A stretch of DNA of 64,000 nt from Buddleja alternifolia (GCA_019426215.1 CM033391.1:12264708-12328707); one strand, 5' to 3'; positions 45,234-56,972 are shown, counted from the stretch's first letter. Translations and numbers: made by a program. Notes: generated by a model from the letters alone, not told the origin.

Positions 45234-45402
45234 TGCTAGTGTATCTATAGTATATCCCTAGTCTGGCCCATTTGTATAGTTAGGCTATAGTTTTATCTAT
45301 CTATATATATATAAATAGATACACGTGTAATATAACATTGTATTCATTCACCATAATATACATAGAGTTCTTTTTTAAATTACTAGCCTAAGAACTCTAT
45401 CG
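45234..45402 (+). repeat. 5' LTR of the outer copia (169 bp)
   Basis: Starts TGCTAGTGTATCTATAG and ends AACTCTATCG; the right partner starts TGTTAAGGTATCTATAG and ends AACTCTATTA. A shared ancestral CTCTATCA end with one later change in each LTR explains both. No intact primer-binding site follows. Confidence 0.85.
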
Positions 45403-45636
45403 CCCTCACCATAATGCGACTTTGCCTACCGCCCTCACGGCATCTCAAGCTGCCACCAAGACACCTCCCTCTTATGGCACTCTTACCGCCGCCACGTCCT
45501 CCGCCCCCACCATGGCCCCTCTCTTTCTATCTACCTATACTCCTCGCTCTTCGATTCATGCCTCTCTCCCACCGTCCATGGCTGCTGAAATTTCAGCACT
45601 ATCGATGCCTCTTAATATGCTACCGACGATGTCTCT
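45403..45636 (+). pseudogene. Fragment of outer copia coding region (Ser/Thr/Pro/Ala-rich)
   Basis: The plus frame reads TALTASQAATKTPPSYGTLT and HASLPPSMAAEISALSMPLN up to the minisatellite element. Low-complexity composition could be the start of gag or the linker between integrase and RT; I cannot decide which. Confidence 0.45.
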
Positions 45637-45861
45637 TAGAGGTGGCAATTGGGTGGATCGGGTCTGGTTTGGGTCGGGTCCAACTTAGATCTTATGCTAA
45701 AAATATTGTATTACAAATAAGACCCAATGAGGATCCAACTAGGACCCAATAAAAACCCAATTAGGACCCAAAGTAGACCCAATAAAGACTCAACTAGATC
45801 CTAATAAGGATCCAAAATTGCATTATAAGATGTTTCAAACAAGTTTAGTCAAACACCCTTT

Positions 45862-47380
45862 TTACACACACCACACACATTTTCACACACACAACACACT
45901 TTTTACACACGCTACAAACATTTTCACACAGTGCACATTTTTTACACACACTACACATTTTTTCACATGCAATACACATTTTTTACACACACTACACACA
46001 TTTTCACATACAATGCACACTTTTTACACACAATACATACTTTTTACACACACTACACACTTTTTATACACACTATACACTTTTTACACATACTACACTT
46101 TTTCACACACACTAAACACTTTTTACACGCACTACACATTTTTTCACACACAGTGCACATTTTTTATACAAACTACACACATTTTCACACACAATGCACA
46201 CTTTTTACACACTACACACTTTTTACGCACACTACACACACAACACATTTTTCCATACACGCAATGCACATTTTTTACACACACTACACACATTTTCGCA
46301 CACAATGCACACTTTTTACACACACTACACACTTTTTATGCACATTACACTTTTTCACATACATTACACACTTTTTACACACACTACACACTTTTTCACA
46401 CACAATGCATATTTTTACACACACTACACATATTTTTACACACACTACACACATTTTCACACACAATGCACACTTTTTACACACACTACACACTTTTTAC
46501 ACACATTACACTTTTTACACACACAATGCACATTTTTTACATACACTACACACTTTTTCACACACAATGCACATTTTTTACACACACTACACATATTTTC
46601 ACACACAATGCACACTTTTTACACACACTGCACATTTTTTCACACACAATGCACTTTTTTTACACACACCACATATTTTCACACACATCACATATTTTCA
46701 CACACAATGCACACTTTTTACACACACTACACACATTTTCATAGACAATGCACATTTTTTTTACACATATTACACATATTTTCACACATAATGCACACTT
46801 TTTACATACACTACACATTTTTTTCACACACAAGGCACATTTTTTACACACATTTTCATACATAATGTACACTTTTTACACACATTTTCACACACAATGC
46901 ACATTTACACACACACAACACGTTTCAATCACAATGCACATTTTTTACACACACTACACACTTTTTGACACACAATACACACTACACACTTTTTCACACA
47001 CAATGCACACTTTTTTACACATACTACACACATTTTCACACACAATGCACACTTTTTACACTCATTACACACATTTTCATACACAATGCACGCACGCATA
47101 CTACATATTTTTTACACACACTACACATTTTTTCGCACACAGTACACACATTATACACATTTACACACACATAACACACTTTTTACACACGCTGCACATA
47201 TTTTCATACACAATACACATTTACACACACACAATACACGTTTTCAATCACAATGCACATTTTTTACACCCACTACACATATGTATTACACACACAACCT
47301 ATTTTTTTCAATCACAATGCACACTTTTTACATATACTGAACACTTTTTACGTACACTACACATTTTTTACACACATTAG
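45862..47380. repeat. 1.5-kb minisatellite arm, C-rich on the plus strand
   Basis: The roughly 41-bp higher-order unit is made of TTTTTACACACACTACACACA plus TTTTCACACACAATGCACA. Several frames lack stops for 200-300 codons, giving His/Thr/Phe/Tyr repeats, because the unit contains almost no stop triplets in these frames. Confidence 0.95.
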
Positions 47381-47393
47381 GGTGTTTAAAAAG

Positions 47394-49115
47394 TGTCGAT
47401 TATGTGTAAAAGTGTGTTGTGCGTGTGTAAAAGTATGACGTGTGTGTTAAAAGTGTGTAGTGTGTGTGTAAAAGTGTGTTGTGTGTGTAAATGTGTGTAG
47501 TGTGTGTAAAAAATGTGTAGTATGTGCAAAAGTGTGTTGTCTGTGTAAATGTATGTGTAGTTTGTGTTTAAAAATGTAGTGTGTGTAAAAAATTTGCATT
47601 GTGTGTATAAGTGTGTTATGTGTGTGTAAAAGTGTTTGGTGTGTAGAAAAAGTGTGTAGTGTGTGTGTAAAAGTGTGCAATGTATGTAAATAGTGGACAG
47701 TGTGTGTAAAAGTGTGCTGTGTGTGTGTAAATGTGTGGTTTGTGTTTAAAAGTGTATAGTATGTGTAAAAGTGTGTTGTGTGTGTAAAAGTGTGTAGTGT
47801 GAGTAAAAAGTATGCAGCGTGTGTTTAAAAGTATGCAGCGTGTGTAAAAAGTATGCAGTGTGTGTGTAAATATGTGTAGTGTGTGTAAAAAGTGTATAGT
47901 GTATGTGTAAATGTGTGTAGTGTGTGTGTAAAAGAGTGTATTATGTTTAAAAAGTGTGCAGTGTGTGTAAAAGTGTATAGTATGTGTGTAAATGTGTGTG
48001 TAAACAGTGTGTAGTGTGTGTGAAAAATATATATTGTGTAAAAAGTGTAAGTGTGTTGTGTGTGTGTAAATATGTATAGTGTCTGTGTAAAGTATGTAGT
48101 GTGTGTGTGTAAAAATGTGTAGTGCATGTAAAAAATGTATATTGTGTGTAAAAAGTGTGTTATGTGTGTAAAAGTATGCAGTGTGTGTGTGTGTAAATAT
48201 GTGCAATGTATGTAAAATGTGTGCAAAAAGTGTGTAGTGTATGTGCAAAAGTGTGCAGTGTGTGTAAAATATATGTAGCGTATGTAAAAAATGTGTGCAG
48301 TGTATGTGTAAAAGTGTGTAGTGTGTGTAAAAAGTATACAATGTGTAAAAGTGTATAGTGTGTGTGTAAAAGTGTGTAGTGTGAGTAAAAAATATGTAGT
48401 GTGTGTAAAAAATATAAGCGTGTTGTTTGTGTGTAAAAATGTGCACCGTATGTAAAAAGTGTGTATTATGTGTAAGAGTGTGCAGTGTGTGTAAAATGTG
48501 TGTAGTGTGTGTAAAAGTGTATTGTGTGTGTAAATGTGTGAAGTGTGTGTAAAATGTGTGTAGTGTGTGTAAAAAGTGTGTTGTGTGTGTAAATGTGTTC
48601 AAGTGTTTGTGTAAATGTGTGTTGGGTGTGTGTTAAATTTCAAACTAAGCTAGACCCAATTTGGACCTATATTGGACCCATGTGTGTATAAATGTGTATA
48701 ATATGTGTAGTGTGTGCGTGAAAAAGTGTGTAGTGTATGTAAAAAATGTGTAGTGTGTGTGAAAAAGTGTAGTTTGTATAAAAAGTGTGCTTTGTGTGTA
48801 AAAAATATGCATTGTGTGTGAAAAGCGTGTACTGTGTGTAAAAAAGTGTGCATTGTGTGTGAAAAAGTGTGTAGTGTGTGTAAAAAGTGTGCATTGTGAT
48901 CGAAAACTCGTGTTGTTTGTGTGTAAATGTGCATTGTGTGTGAAAATATGTGTAGTGTGTGTAAAAAATATGTATTGTGTGAAAAAAATTATGCAGTGTG
49001 TGTAAAAAGTGTGCATTGTGTGTGAAAAAGTGTGTAGTGTGTGTATAATGTGTGTAAAAAGTATGTTATGTGTGTAAATGTGTTCAAGTGTTTGTGTAAA
49101 TTGTGTGTTGTGTGT
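47394..49115. repeat. 1.7-kb minisatellite arm, G-rich on the plus strand (inverted partner)
   Basis: Units of GTGTGTAAAAGTGTGTAGT type, the reverse complement of the first arm with more size variation. It is interrupted at about 48637-48685 by unique sequence shared with the element's right flank. The turn-around lies near 47386. Confidence 0.95.
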
Positions 49116-49325
49116 GTATTGAATTTCAAACTAAGTTAGACTTAATTTGGACTCATATTGGGCCTAACTTAAAACCCAATAGGACCTATATATTAATAAA
49201 AATAAGTGAGAACCAACCCAGTTGGAACCAAAGAGAAAAAATTTAGGACTCAACCCAACTAAAACCTAGTTGGGTTGGGGGGTTGGGTTGGAAATATATG
49301 TTTGAACCCAAATTACGACCCCTAA

Positions 49326-49810
49326 ATAACTCCAATATTCTTCCAACTCTTCCTTTCATACAAGAGCTACTCTCGCCCCCTCTCAATCTTCAACCACAAG
49401 AAATTTCTCTTCTCCTATCTCAACAATCACCCATCTCAGTGTTACCTCAACAATCTACCGCCGCTACATCTTCTCTTGAAGGTGATATTTCTGCCCAAAC
49501 ATGTATCTCTAATCTTCCTCATAATCACATCACTTAACAAACTTATCCTAAAACAAACCTACTACAGTCTACCAAAATTATCTTGCTACAAACCCTACGA
49601 CACCTTACCAAATTTATCTACCATGCAATCCTAACACACTATCAGTCAACTCAAATTCCCTCTCTCTCACCCTACCTTATCTTCCGCTTTTGCCACCTCT
49701 GATTCCGTATCGCCCGTTTTTCCCTCCTTACCGGCATCCATTCCTCATCCTCCCTATCTCGGTCCCACACCCGTCTCATCTCCTTCAGTTACTGGTTCCG
49801 TTGTGTTCCC
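49326..49810 (+). pseudogene. Fragment of outer copia: Ser/Pro-rich linker
   Basis: Plus frames contain NNSNILPTLPFIQELLSPPL and LLLSQQSPISVLPQQSTAAT, ending with a stop near 49537. Pro/Ser/Thr-rich coding continues to the solo LTR. This composition is typical of the segment between copia integrase and RT. Confidence 0.45.
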
Positions 49811-51457
49811 TGTTGTGAACCCTGATTCATGCACAAAAAAAAAAAAAAAAGGTATCCGGATTCACAAATAGATCACTTTTGGATTTTAATGATTTTATAA
49901 AATAAAATGATGAAATCGAATTTCATCGATTTATTAACCTTTATGTAGAATTTGAAGTCTTGATCTACAGGGTAGCAGCAATCCTAGATCCCTACCTCTA
50001 GATATCATGGCGAAAAAAGACTTGAAGAAAAATTCTCCAGGCTGACGACTAGGTGAGGAAGGGGAAAAGAGTTTTTCTCTTTTTTTCTTTGCTGTCAAGT
50101 TTTTTATAAGAGTCTTAGGTTTTTCCAACTAGATATTGTGTATTTATATGGGATGATGGGCTTGTAATTAATTAATTCCTTGAGCCCATTAATCCCATAA
50201 TACACTCCTAGCTTCAATCCTAATAGGCTAAGTTGACTTTTAACTTAGTTCAATTATTAATTAATTCCAACATACTTTAATCTAATTAAAATGTGATATT
50301 AATTAATAATCACTAAATTAATTAATCTAATAATTAATTTAGGATATGTTGAATATAATAAATAAATATAATTATTTATTATTAATTTATTTTCATTAAT
50401 CTAATTAATCAAATAAATTGATTTGTCCATCAAATGAAAATTACCTAATTTATGTTATTTGACAATGAAAAAATTTCTACGCTTAATTCCTTGAAAGCGC
50501 GACTCTCTAGATTCGTCTCAATTGGCATTGGGAGAAAACCAAGGATATGAATAACACCTAGCCAGTCACGTGGACTCACATCGAAACCTAACTGAAACCA
50601 AATCTATTAGATCAATACGAACCTTTTGATCACAGATACCATGTGAGTATAAGTCCTTCATTGTAACATCCCGATTGAGTGAGAGTCATGGTTTGTGTCA
50701 AACTCACAGGACTCGATGATGTGCTCAATAAATCATAGTAAGATGAAATTACCAAACTATCCTTTGTATGCCTGCTTTGGCCAAAGACTTATAATTTCAT
50801 TTACCTATGATCGCATAGGACATTAACTCTTTTACTACTCGAGACAGTGAATCACATATTCGCAATCACCAAATAATTGCTACTTGTCTATCTAAACTGC
50901 ACTTCGAGGTTGATTCCACCTACGGGTGAATTGAATCTAACTACTCTAATAACTCATTCAGTGTTACAAGTATAATCTTCGTGAATCCTCAGGTCTAAGA
51001 CTCACACACACTACTGTGGCCTATAACTCATTCATTGACAGTCACCAAGTAATTACCCATGTGATTGAATTACGGCCAACCGTGTTCGAATATATCAATT
51101 CCATTGATATATTTATTGCACAAGTTCCCACTATTCTATAGTGACCAACTGACACTTCTTGTCAAAACTTGCATCATACAAATTTGGTTATAATGCCCAA
51201 TTAAGACTCTTTGACTTGCGAACCCTTTTTAAGAAATCAAGAATCGACACTTCTAGTGTCGACTCCTCAAACCATGATGAGTAGAAGATTTCTCTTGATC
51301 ACTCGAGACTTATTTGTTCATACTTTATTAATTCCATTAAGACTGACATGAACAAAACAAATGCCTTTTCATTAATTTAAAGATACCTTGTACAACATAA
51401 AGCTAAATGCCCTAAACAACCTAATTCCTTGATGGCATAGAGGGCATAATCCTAACA
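49811..51457 (-). repeat. Solo LTR (1647 bp) of a copia family related to the 52058-61687 element
   Basis: Starts TGTTGTGAACCCTGATTC and ends GGGCATAATCCTAACA on the plus strand. It shares with the big copia LTRs the GCGCGACTCT(C/T)TAG block, AACACCTAG(C/T)CAGTCAC, the GTGAGAGTCA string, CTACTCTA(A/G)T and the terminal GGCAT..GGGCATAATCCTAACA. A 16-A run lies at 49837-49852. Flanks TTCCC and CCCCC match at only 3 of 5. No internal element sequence remains, consistent with LTR-LTR recombination. Orientation is inferred from the related element. Confidence 0.75.
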
Positions 51458-52057
51458 CCCCCCTCCCTTTCTTCCGTTACTCCTATTGTCTCTCCTCCTT
51501 TACTCTGTAGCCCAACTACATCTTTTGATGTATCTCTCTTACCGTCATCCTCTCATGAGTCCCCTCCATCCATGTTTTCCCCTTCCCTATCCCTGAATCC
51601 TCTTTGATCACTCCCTCACCTCACTCATCTTCTGTTGTCTCATCTCAATAGTCTCGTCATCCGATGATTGCTGACTTGCGTGCTGGTACTCGTAATCCAC
51701 ATATTCGTTTCTCCTTGACTTCTATTTTCCCACCCCATTGAGCCGACATGCTATACACAGGCTGCCAAGGATCCTCTCTTGTGTACTGCCATAGCTAATG
51801 AGTTTGACGCTCTTCAAGCCAATCACATATGGATCCTTGTGCCGCCACGTCTTTCTCAAAATCTTATAGGTTCCAAATGGGTGTACATGGTGAAATGGAA
51901 GTTTGATAGTTCAGTTGAGCGATATAAGACCTGCCTAGTAGCTTAGGGGTTTAAGCAACATGTTGGGATTGATTGTCGTGAGACTTTCAGTCCGGTGGTC
52001 AAACTGACTACGATTAGCACTGTTCTTTCTATCGCCACATCTCCACACTGGGTCATT
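51458..52057 (+). pseudogene. Outer copia RT, N-terminal part
   Basis: After a Ser/Pro-rich linker the plus strand encodes NEFDALQANHIWILVPPRLS, NLIGSKWVYMVKWKFDSSVE and [20 protein letters not shown], ending at SPHWVI where the next element is inserted. Stops occur, for example TAG in the KTCLVA-GF stretch. The remaining RT resumes at 61688. Confidence 0.88.
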
Positions 52058-53870
52058 TGTTGGGTTTAGCAAAAAAATGTGCAGTGGAAATTAAATAACC
52101 GACAGTGTCATCTCAATTTGCATAAATGAATCATAAAACTCGCTAAAACTTACCTATTGAAGCGAAGTGATTAGAGAATTCGATCCTTTCTCCAAATTTA
52201 GATTTGTAGAAGTCTTGAAGTCTTCAATCCTTATGAGATCGACTCTTCTCGAATTCCTTAAGGTTTTCTTAAAGTTTGATCCGAACAACGAACACACGTT
52301 GTCTCTAAATTATCATGCGAATTGATTGGCGATTTTTTTTCCCCTTTTCTTCTTTGTTGACCGGCGGCTAGGGCGATTTGGAGAGAGAGAGAGAGAGGAG
52401 TTTTTCTTTTTCTTTCTAGGAGAGTTGTGTGAATTATTAATTCATCTAGGTCAAAAGTTTTTAAGTGATGTATTTAATATTATTTGACTTGTTGACCAAG
52501 ACAAGAGTCAAGAGCATCCAATTGGACGCCCCACTCGGCCATTGAAGGTGTCCAAATGGACCTTCTTTATTTGGCCTGACTCGTATCTTATTTTAATTAA
52601 TTCTCTATTATTTAATTAATTATTTATTACATCCAATAAATAAATAAATTAATTAAATATCCAAATTAATTAGATAATTAGTTTATTATTTTATTTCCTT
52701 GAGAAATTAATTAATAATTAATCTTATCTTTATAATTAATTATCTCATCTAATGAGCAATTAATTAATAATTAATCTTATCTTTATAATTAATTATCTCA
52801 TCTAATGAGCAATTAATTAATCATATTTAATTTATCTCAAAAATTAAATCTCTTAGTTTAAAATAGAAAAATCCTTTTATTTTTCTTTATCAATCCTTTA
52901 GCGCGACTCTTTAGGTTCGTTTCATTTGGCAATGAGGGAAATCCAAAGGAAGTGGGTAACACCTAGTCAGTCACATGGCCCATTTCGTAGCCCAAGCGAA
53001 ATAGATCATTCCACAACCTTCTAATCGTAGATACCGTATACGTATAAACCCTTTGTTCATGTATCCCAGTCAAGTGAGAGTCACAGTGATGTCAAACTCA
53101 CTGAACTTGACCATATGTATAATTATATTAACACGAGATCATTGAGTTTGATTTAATGCCTCACACAATTGTCTCTATTGCTTTGGCAAAACACTTTGAT
53201 CTCTATTATCTATAATCACATAGGACACTTTCTCATTAACTTATGAGAGAACAAATCCCATATTAGTTATCAGCTAATACTATCACTTGCCCATCAATCC
53301 GCATTACGAGGTTGGCCCCACCAACGAGTGAATTGGGTCTAACTACTCTAGTGACAGACTTGACATCACAAGTGTATCTTCAACCTGATACTTCAGGTCA
53401 TAGGTTCACTTATACCTATTCTAAATATTCAGTTCTGTCATTTACAGTCACTGAGTGAAAACCCATGTGATAGAACTGATGCGAGTCATGTTCGAGCATA
53501 TCAGTTCCACTGATGTGCCTACAACCTTAAGCTCCCACAATCACATGGTGTTCGACTGGCACTCCTATGTCAAAACTCAGATTGTACAAGTATTCTTAGT
53601 CTTTATTTGTCCATCAAAGACTTCATATCACTTGCGAACGTGTTTAAGTAATCAAGATCAATCTCTCTAGTGCCAATCTTCCCATCCCATAGGAAGTAGA
53701 GCGATTGCACTGAAAAACATGGACAAGACGTTTTACATTACTTATAGATGCAGATAAGATTTAAGTGAAAACAAAACAATTCCTTTTATTATTAAAAGAG
53801 AATAAGTTTGTTACAAGTGAGATGCCCTATTATTCTATCCTCTATGGCATCTGAGGTCATAATCCTAACA
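52058..53870 (-). repeat. 3' LTR of the large copia (1813 bp)
   Basis: Plus-strand ends TGTTGGGTTTAGC and TCATAATCCTAACA. It contains a 55-bp-class direct repeat (52690-52815: GAGAAATTAATTAATAATTA then CTTATCTTTATAATTAATTA, the second part repeated) that occurs only once in the other LTR at about 60580-60640, accounting for much of the length difference. Confidence 0.9.
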
Positions 53871-53885
53871 ATCTCCCACTTGCAC
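53871..53885 (-). other. Polypurine tract of the large copia
   Basis: Minus strand GTGCAAGTGGGAGAT immediately precedes the TGTTAGG start of the 3' LTR, the expected plus-strand priming site. Confidence 0.8.
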
Positions 53886-54642
53886 TCAATGCCATTCTTT
53901 GTGGTATCTTACACCCATCCTTTCCAGGTGTCAGTCCAGAACAACCTGAGGTAGTGGTTTGGTGAACTGGTCACCTGTATTGTCAGCTGAGGCTATTTTC
54001 TGCATTGCTATATCTCCTCTGCCAACGATCTTCCTGATGATGTGAAATCTTCTCTCAATGTGTTTAGACTTATTATGAGACCTTGGTTCCTTATCTTATG
54101 CTATCGCTCCATTGTTGTCACAATAAAGTGGTAATGGGAGCTCTGCACTAGGAATCACTTGAAGTTCTCCTAGAAATCTCCTTATCCAAACAACTTCTTT
54201 GGCTACTTATGAGGCTGCCACATATTTTGCTTCAGTGGTGGAATCAGCGGTTGTGCTTTGCTTGAAACTTTTCCAAGATACCACCCCACTATTAAGCATG
54301 AATACAAACTACGAACTGAATTTTGGCTCATCCACATCAGACTTGAAAGTTTGTATTAGTGTAACCTTTCATCTTCAGATCTCCACCTCCATAGATGAGA
54401 ATCATATCCATAGTTCTTTTAAGATACTTTAGGATATTCTTCACAACTATCCAATGTTCCTTTTCCGGGTTTGCTTGAAATCGACTCACCACGCTTACTG
54501 CATAAGTAATGTCAGTTCTTGTACACAACATTGCATACATCAGGATACCAACTGTAGAAGCACAGGGTACATTACTCATCTCCTTTCTATCTTCCTCATT
54601 TTGAGGACACATAAACCTAGATAGGTGTACTCCATGTCTCAT
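53886..54642 (-). pseudogene. RNase H region of the large copia
   Basis: The frame 54642-54337 reads MRHGVHLSRFMCPQNEEDRK, MYAMLCTRTDITYAVSVVSR and VVKNILKYLKRTMDMILIYG, the conserved segment entering copia RNase H. Downstream to 53886 the plus-strand sequence encodes, in reverse, further RNase H blocks, with frame changes near 54337. Confidence 0.85.
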
Positions 54643-55422
54643 GGGAAATAATTATTTCTTAGATTTATCCATCCTAAATCTCTTTTGGACCTTATCTAAG
54701 TAAAGGGCTTGGGAAAGACCGATCATTCTATTCGTTCTATCCATATAGATATGAATTCCTAAAATTTATGTTGCTTCTCCCAGGTCTTTCATGGAAAACG
54801 TACTCGAAAGCCATTTCTTGAAAGTGGATAGCATTCCCACGTCATTTCCTATAAGTAGGATGTTATCTACATATAGTACTAAGACCTAGATCTTGCTCCC
54901 ACTAGTCTTCTTGTAGACACAGGGTTTATCTTCGTTCTTGATGAAGCCATATCCCTTTACTACTTCATCATAATGAAGATTCCAGCTTCTAGATGCTGGC
55001 TTGAGAACATATATGGACCTCTTAAGTTTACATAGCTTATGGATATTGGTCTCGGATACAAAACCTTTTGGCTGTTTCATATAGATGTCCTCTTCTAAGA
55101 ATCCATTTAGGAAAGCAATTTTGAAATCCATCTGCCATATCTCATAGTCCAAGTATGCAGCTCTGGATAACAGTATTTAGATGAATTTTATCATTGCCAT
55201 GGGCGAAAAGATCTCTTGGTAGTCAATTCTTTCTCTTTGACTATATCCTTTCGCTACGAGCCTGGCTTTACAGTTGTCAACCCTGCCATCGCTACCAATC
55301 TTTCTTTTGTAGATCCATTTGCACCCTATAGGTATAATACCTTCAGGATGATCTACCAAGGTCCAGACTTGGTTCGATTGTATAGAATCCATCTATGTTT
55401 CCATTACTTCTCGCCATCTTGA
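54643..55422 (-). pseudogene. Reverse transcriptase of the large copia
   Basis: Blocks: MDSIQSNQVWTLVDHPEGII, IPIGCKWIYKRKIGSDGRVD, ARLVAKGYSQRERIDYQEIF, then a stop near 55175, IWQMDFKIAFLNGFLEEDIY, MKQPKGFVSETNIHKLCKLK. The usual YGLKQA motif here reads YVLKPA, another sign of decay. The order and text match copia RT. It is interrupted at least at 55175 and 54885. Confidence 0.9.
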
Positions 55423-55629
55423 AGCGTCGACATCCACCATCTCTTGATCATAGGTAGAGGGATCATCTCCTTGATCTTCCTCTACTACAATGTGGAGTTC
55501 TAGCTCTCTCTGCAGCAGATGTCCATACCTCTCAGGTTCATGCGGTATTCTACCAGATCTATGTGGTGGTTGTGCTATTATTGGATCAACTCTTCGTTCT
55601 TGGACAGATATCTTAGTGGGAGTTTTATT

Positions 55630-56500
55630 TTATTCTTCTAGAACAATCTTTCTACCTTTGTCCCCTTCCAAGATGAACTCATCCTCAAGGAAGTGGGCTT
55701 GTGGGGCCACAATGATCCTTTGATCATCATGTAGGTAAAAGAAGAGTCCCATGGAATCTTTGGGATATCCAATGAAACGTCCCATTAGGGATTTTGTCTC
55801 CAATTTCTCTACTTTAGTCTTTTTGACATAAGCAGGACATCCCCAAATCTTGATGTGATTAAAACTTGGTTTTCTATTATTCCACATTCCATGTGGAGTC
55901 TTAGGAATGGATTTGGAGGGACATCTGTTCAATATATAAGCAGCAGTAAGGAACGCATGTCCCCATAGTGAAATGGGTAAATCAGTGTAGCTAAGCATGG
56001 AATGATCCATGTCCAACAATGTTCGGTTTCTACGCTCGGCTACTCCATTTAATTGAGGAGTTGCTGGGGGTGTTAGTTGTAACATTATTCCTTGTTCCCT
56101 AAGGAACTCATCAAACTTGGCTCTCATATATTCTTCTCCACGATCTGAACATAGAGTCTTTATAATTTGGCCAATTTGATTTTCTACTAAAGCTTCGAAT
56201 TCTTTAAACCTTTCAAAGGATTCAGACTTTTGCTTTATTAGATACACTAGATCATATCTTGAATGATCATAAGTGAAAGTGATGAAGTAGTAGAAACCTC
56301 CATGAGCCATTTCTCCAAATGGTCTACAAATGTTGGTATGCACTAATCCTAGGATTTGAGTGGCTCTTTCAAAAGTCCCGGTGAAGGGAGATCTAGCCAT
56401 CTTGCCTAAGAGACATGATTCACATGCCCATCTTTCTCCATTTTGTGAATCTTGTGCTCTCCAGCATGGCCTAGTCTAAGATGCTATTTAATTCTTAGAT
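55630..56500 (-). pseudogene. Integrase of the large copia
   Basis: A 256-codon open frame starting at 56400 reads MARSPFTGTFERATQILGLV, FTYDHSRYDLVYLIKQKSES, IKTLCSDRGEEYMRAKFDEF and MLQLTPPATPQLNGVAERRN. It continues to the copia C-terminal block IKIWGCPAYVKKTKVEKLET, SLMGRFIGYPKDSMGLFFY. The DDE positions are largely visible (D in FTYDHSRY, D in CSDRGEE, the E in NGVAERRNRT). It is the best-preserved frame of the element. The N-terminal zinc segment upstream is partly lost near 56400-56500. Confidence 0.92.
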
Positions 56501-56507
56501 TAGCTTC

Positions 56508-56972
56508 TTACCTACCACGTTTATGTTTTACAACATTCACAACAGAAGAATTTTGGACATTCAAATAATACAAACCATTAACTAAAGATGCATTGCCAAC
56601 TTCTTTATTACCATAATAAATATCGTAGTTCAAATCAGAAAAACGGAATGTATAACCAGTCTTAACCAATATAGGAATGGAAACAATGTTCTTAAGCCCC
56701 TTAGGAAAAACCAAATCATTTCAAAACAATAAATGTCCAAAATTCAAAATTAAAGAAGTAGATCCAATCCTAGTAGTTGCGACGCTTTCCCTACTGCCTA
56801 CTTGGATCAGCACTTCTTTTTGACCCAGCTTTCTACTGGTCTCCAGATCCTGATCCATACAACACACATGAGCACTAGCCCTTGAGTCCAAAATCCATGA
56901 AGTAGAAAAAATGGTCATAAAACAATCAGTTTCATAAACGAAAAGTTCCATACAATTTGCGTCTTTGCTCAA
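56508..56972 (-). pseudogene. Protease and pre-integrase region of the large copia
   Basis: Reads STSWILDSRASAHVCCMDQD, where active copia proteases have DSGAS; here the Gly of the active-site triad is Arg. After a short break near 56715 come MVFPKGLKNIVSIPILVKTG and LNYDIYYGNKEVGNASLVNG (pre-integrase). The substituted triad would inactivate cleavage. Confidence 0.85.

Larger units (their letters stand above)
45637..49325. mobile_element. Palindromic minisatellite element, copy 2 (both ends present)
   Basis: The left end TAGAGGTGGCAATTGGGT then GGATCGGGTCTGGTTTGGGT; the right end, read inwards, TTAGGGGTCGTAATTTGGGT. Next to both ends are GGACCCAA-type words (45715-45810, 49140-49320). Between them a C-rich array (45862-47380) faces a G-rich array (47394-49115). 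A short segment near the right end (TTCAAACTAAG, GACCCAATTTGGAC) occurs twice, at 48637-48680 and 49125-49170. Candidate 8-bp flanks ATGTCTCT/ATAACTCC match at only 5 of 8, so classification as hAT-like is tentative. Confidence 0.7.

Noticed and set aside
45818..47680. ORFs of 60-308 codons encoding His/Thr/Phe/Tyr repeats
   Set aside because: They overlap in several frames of the same minisatellite, with no codon structure independent of the repeat.
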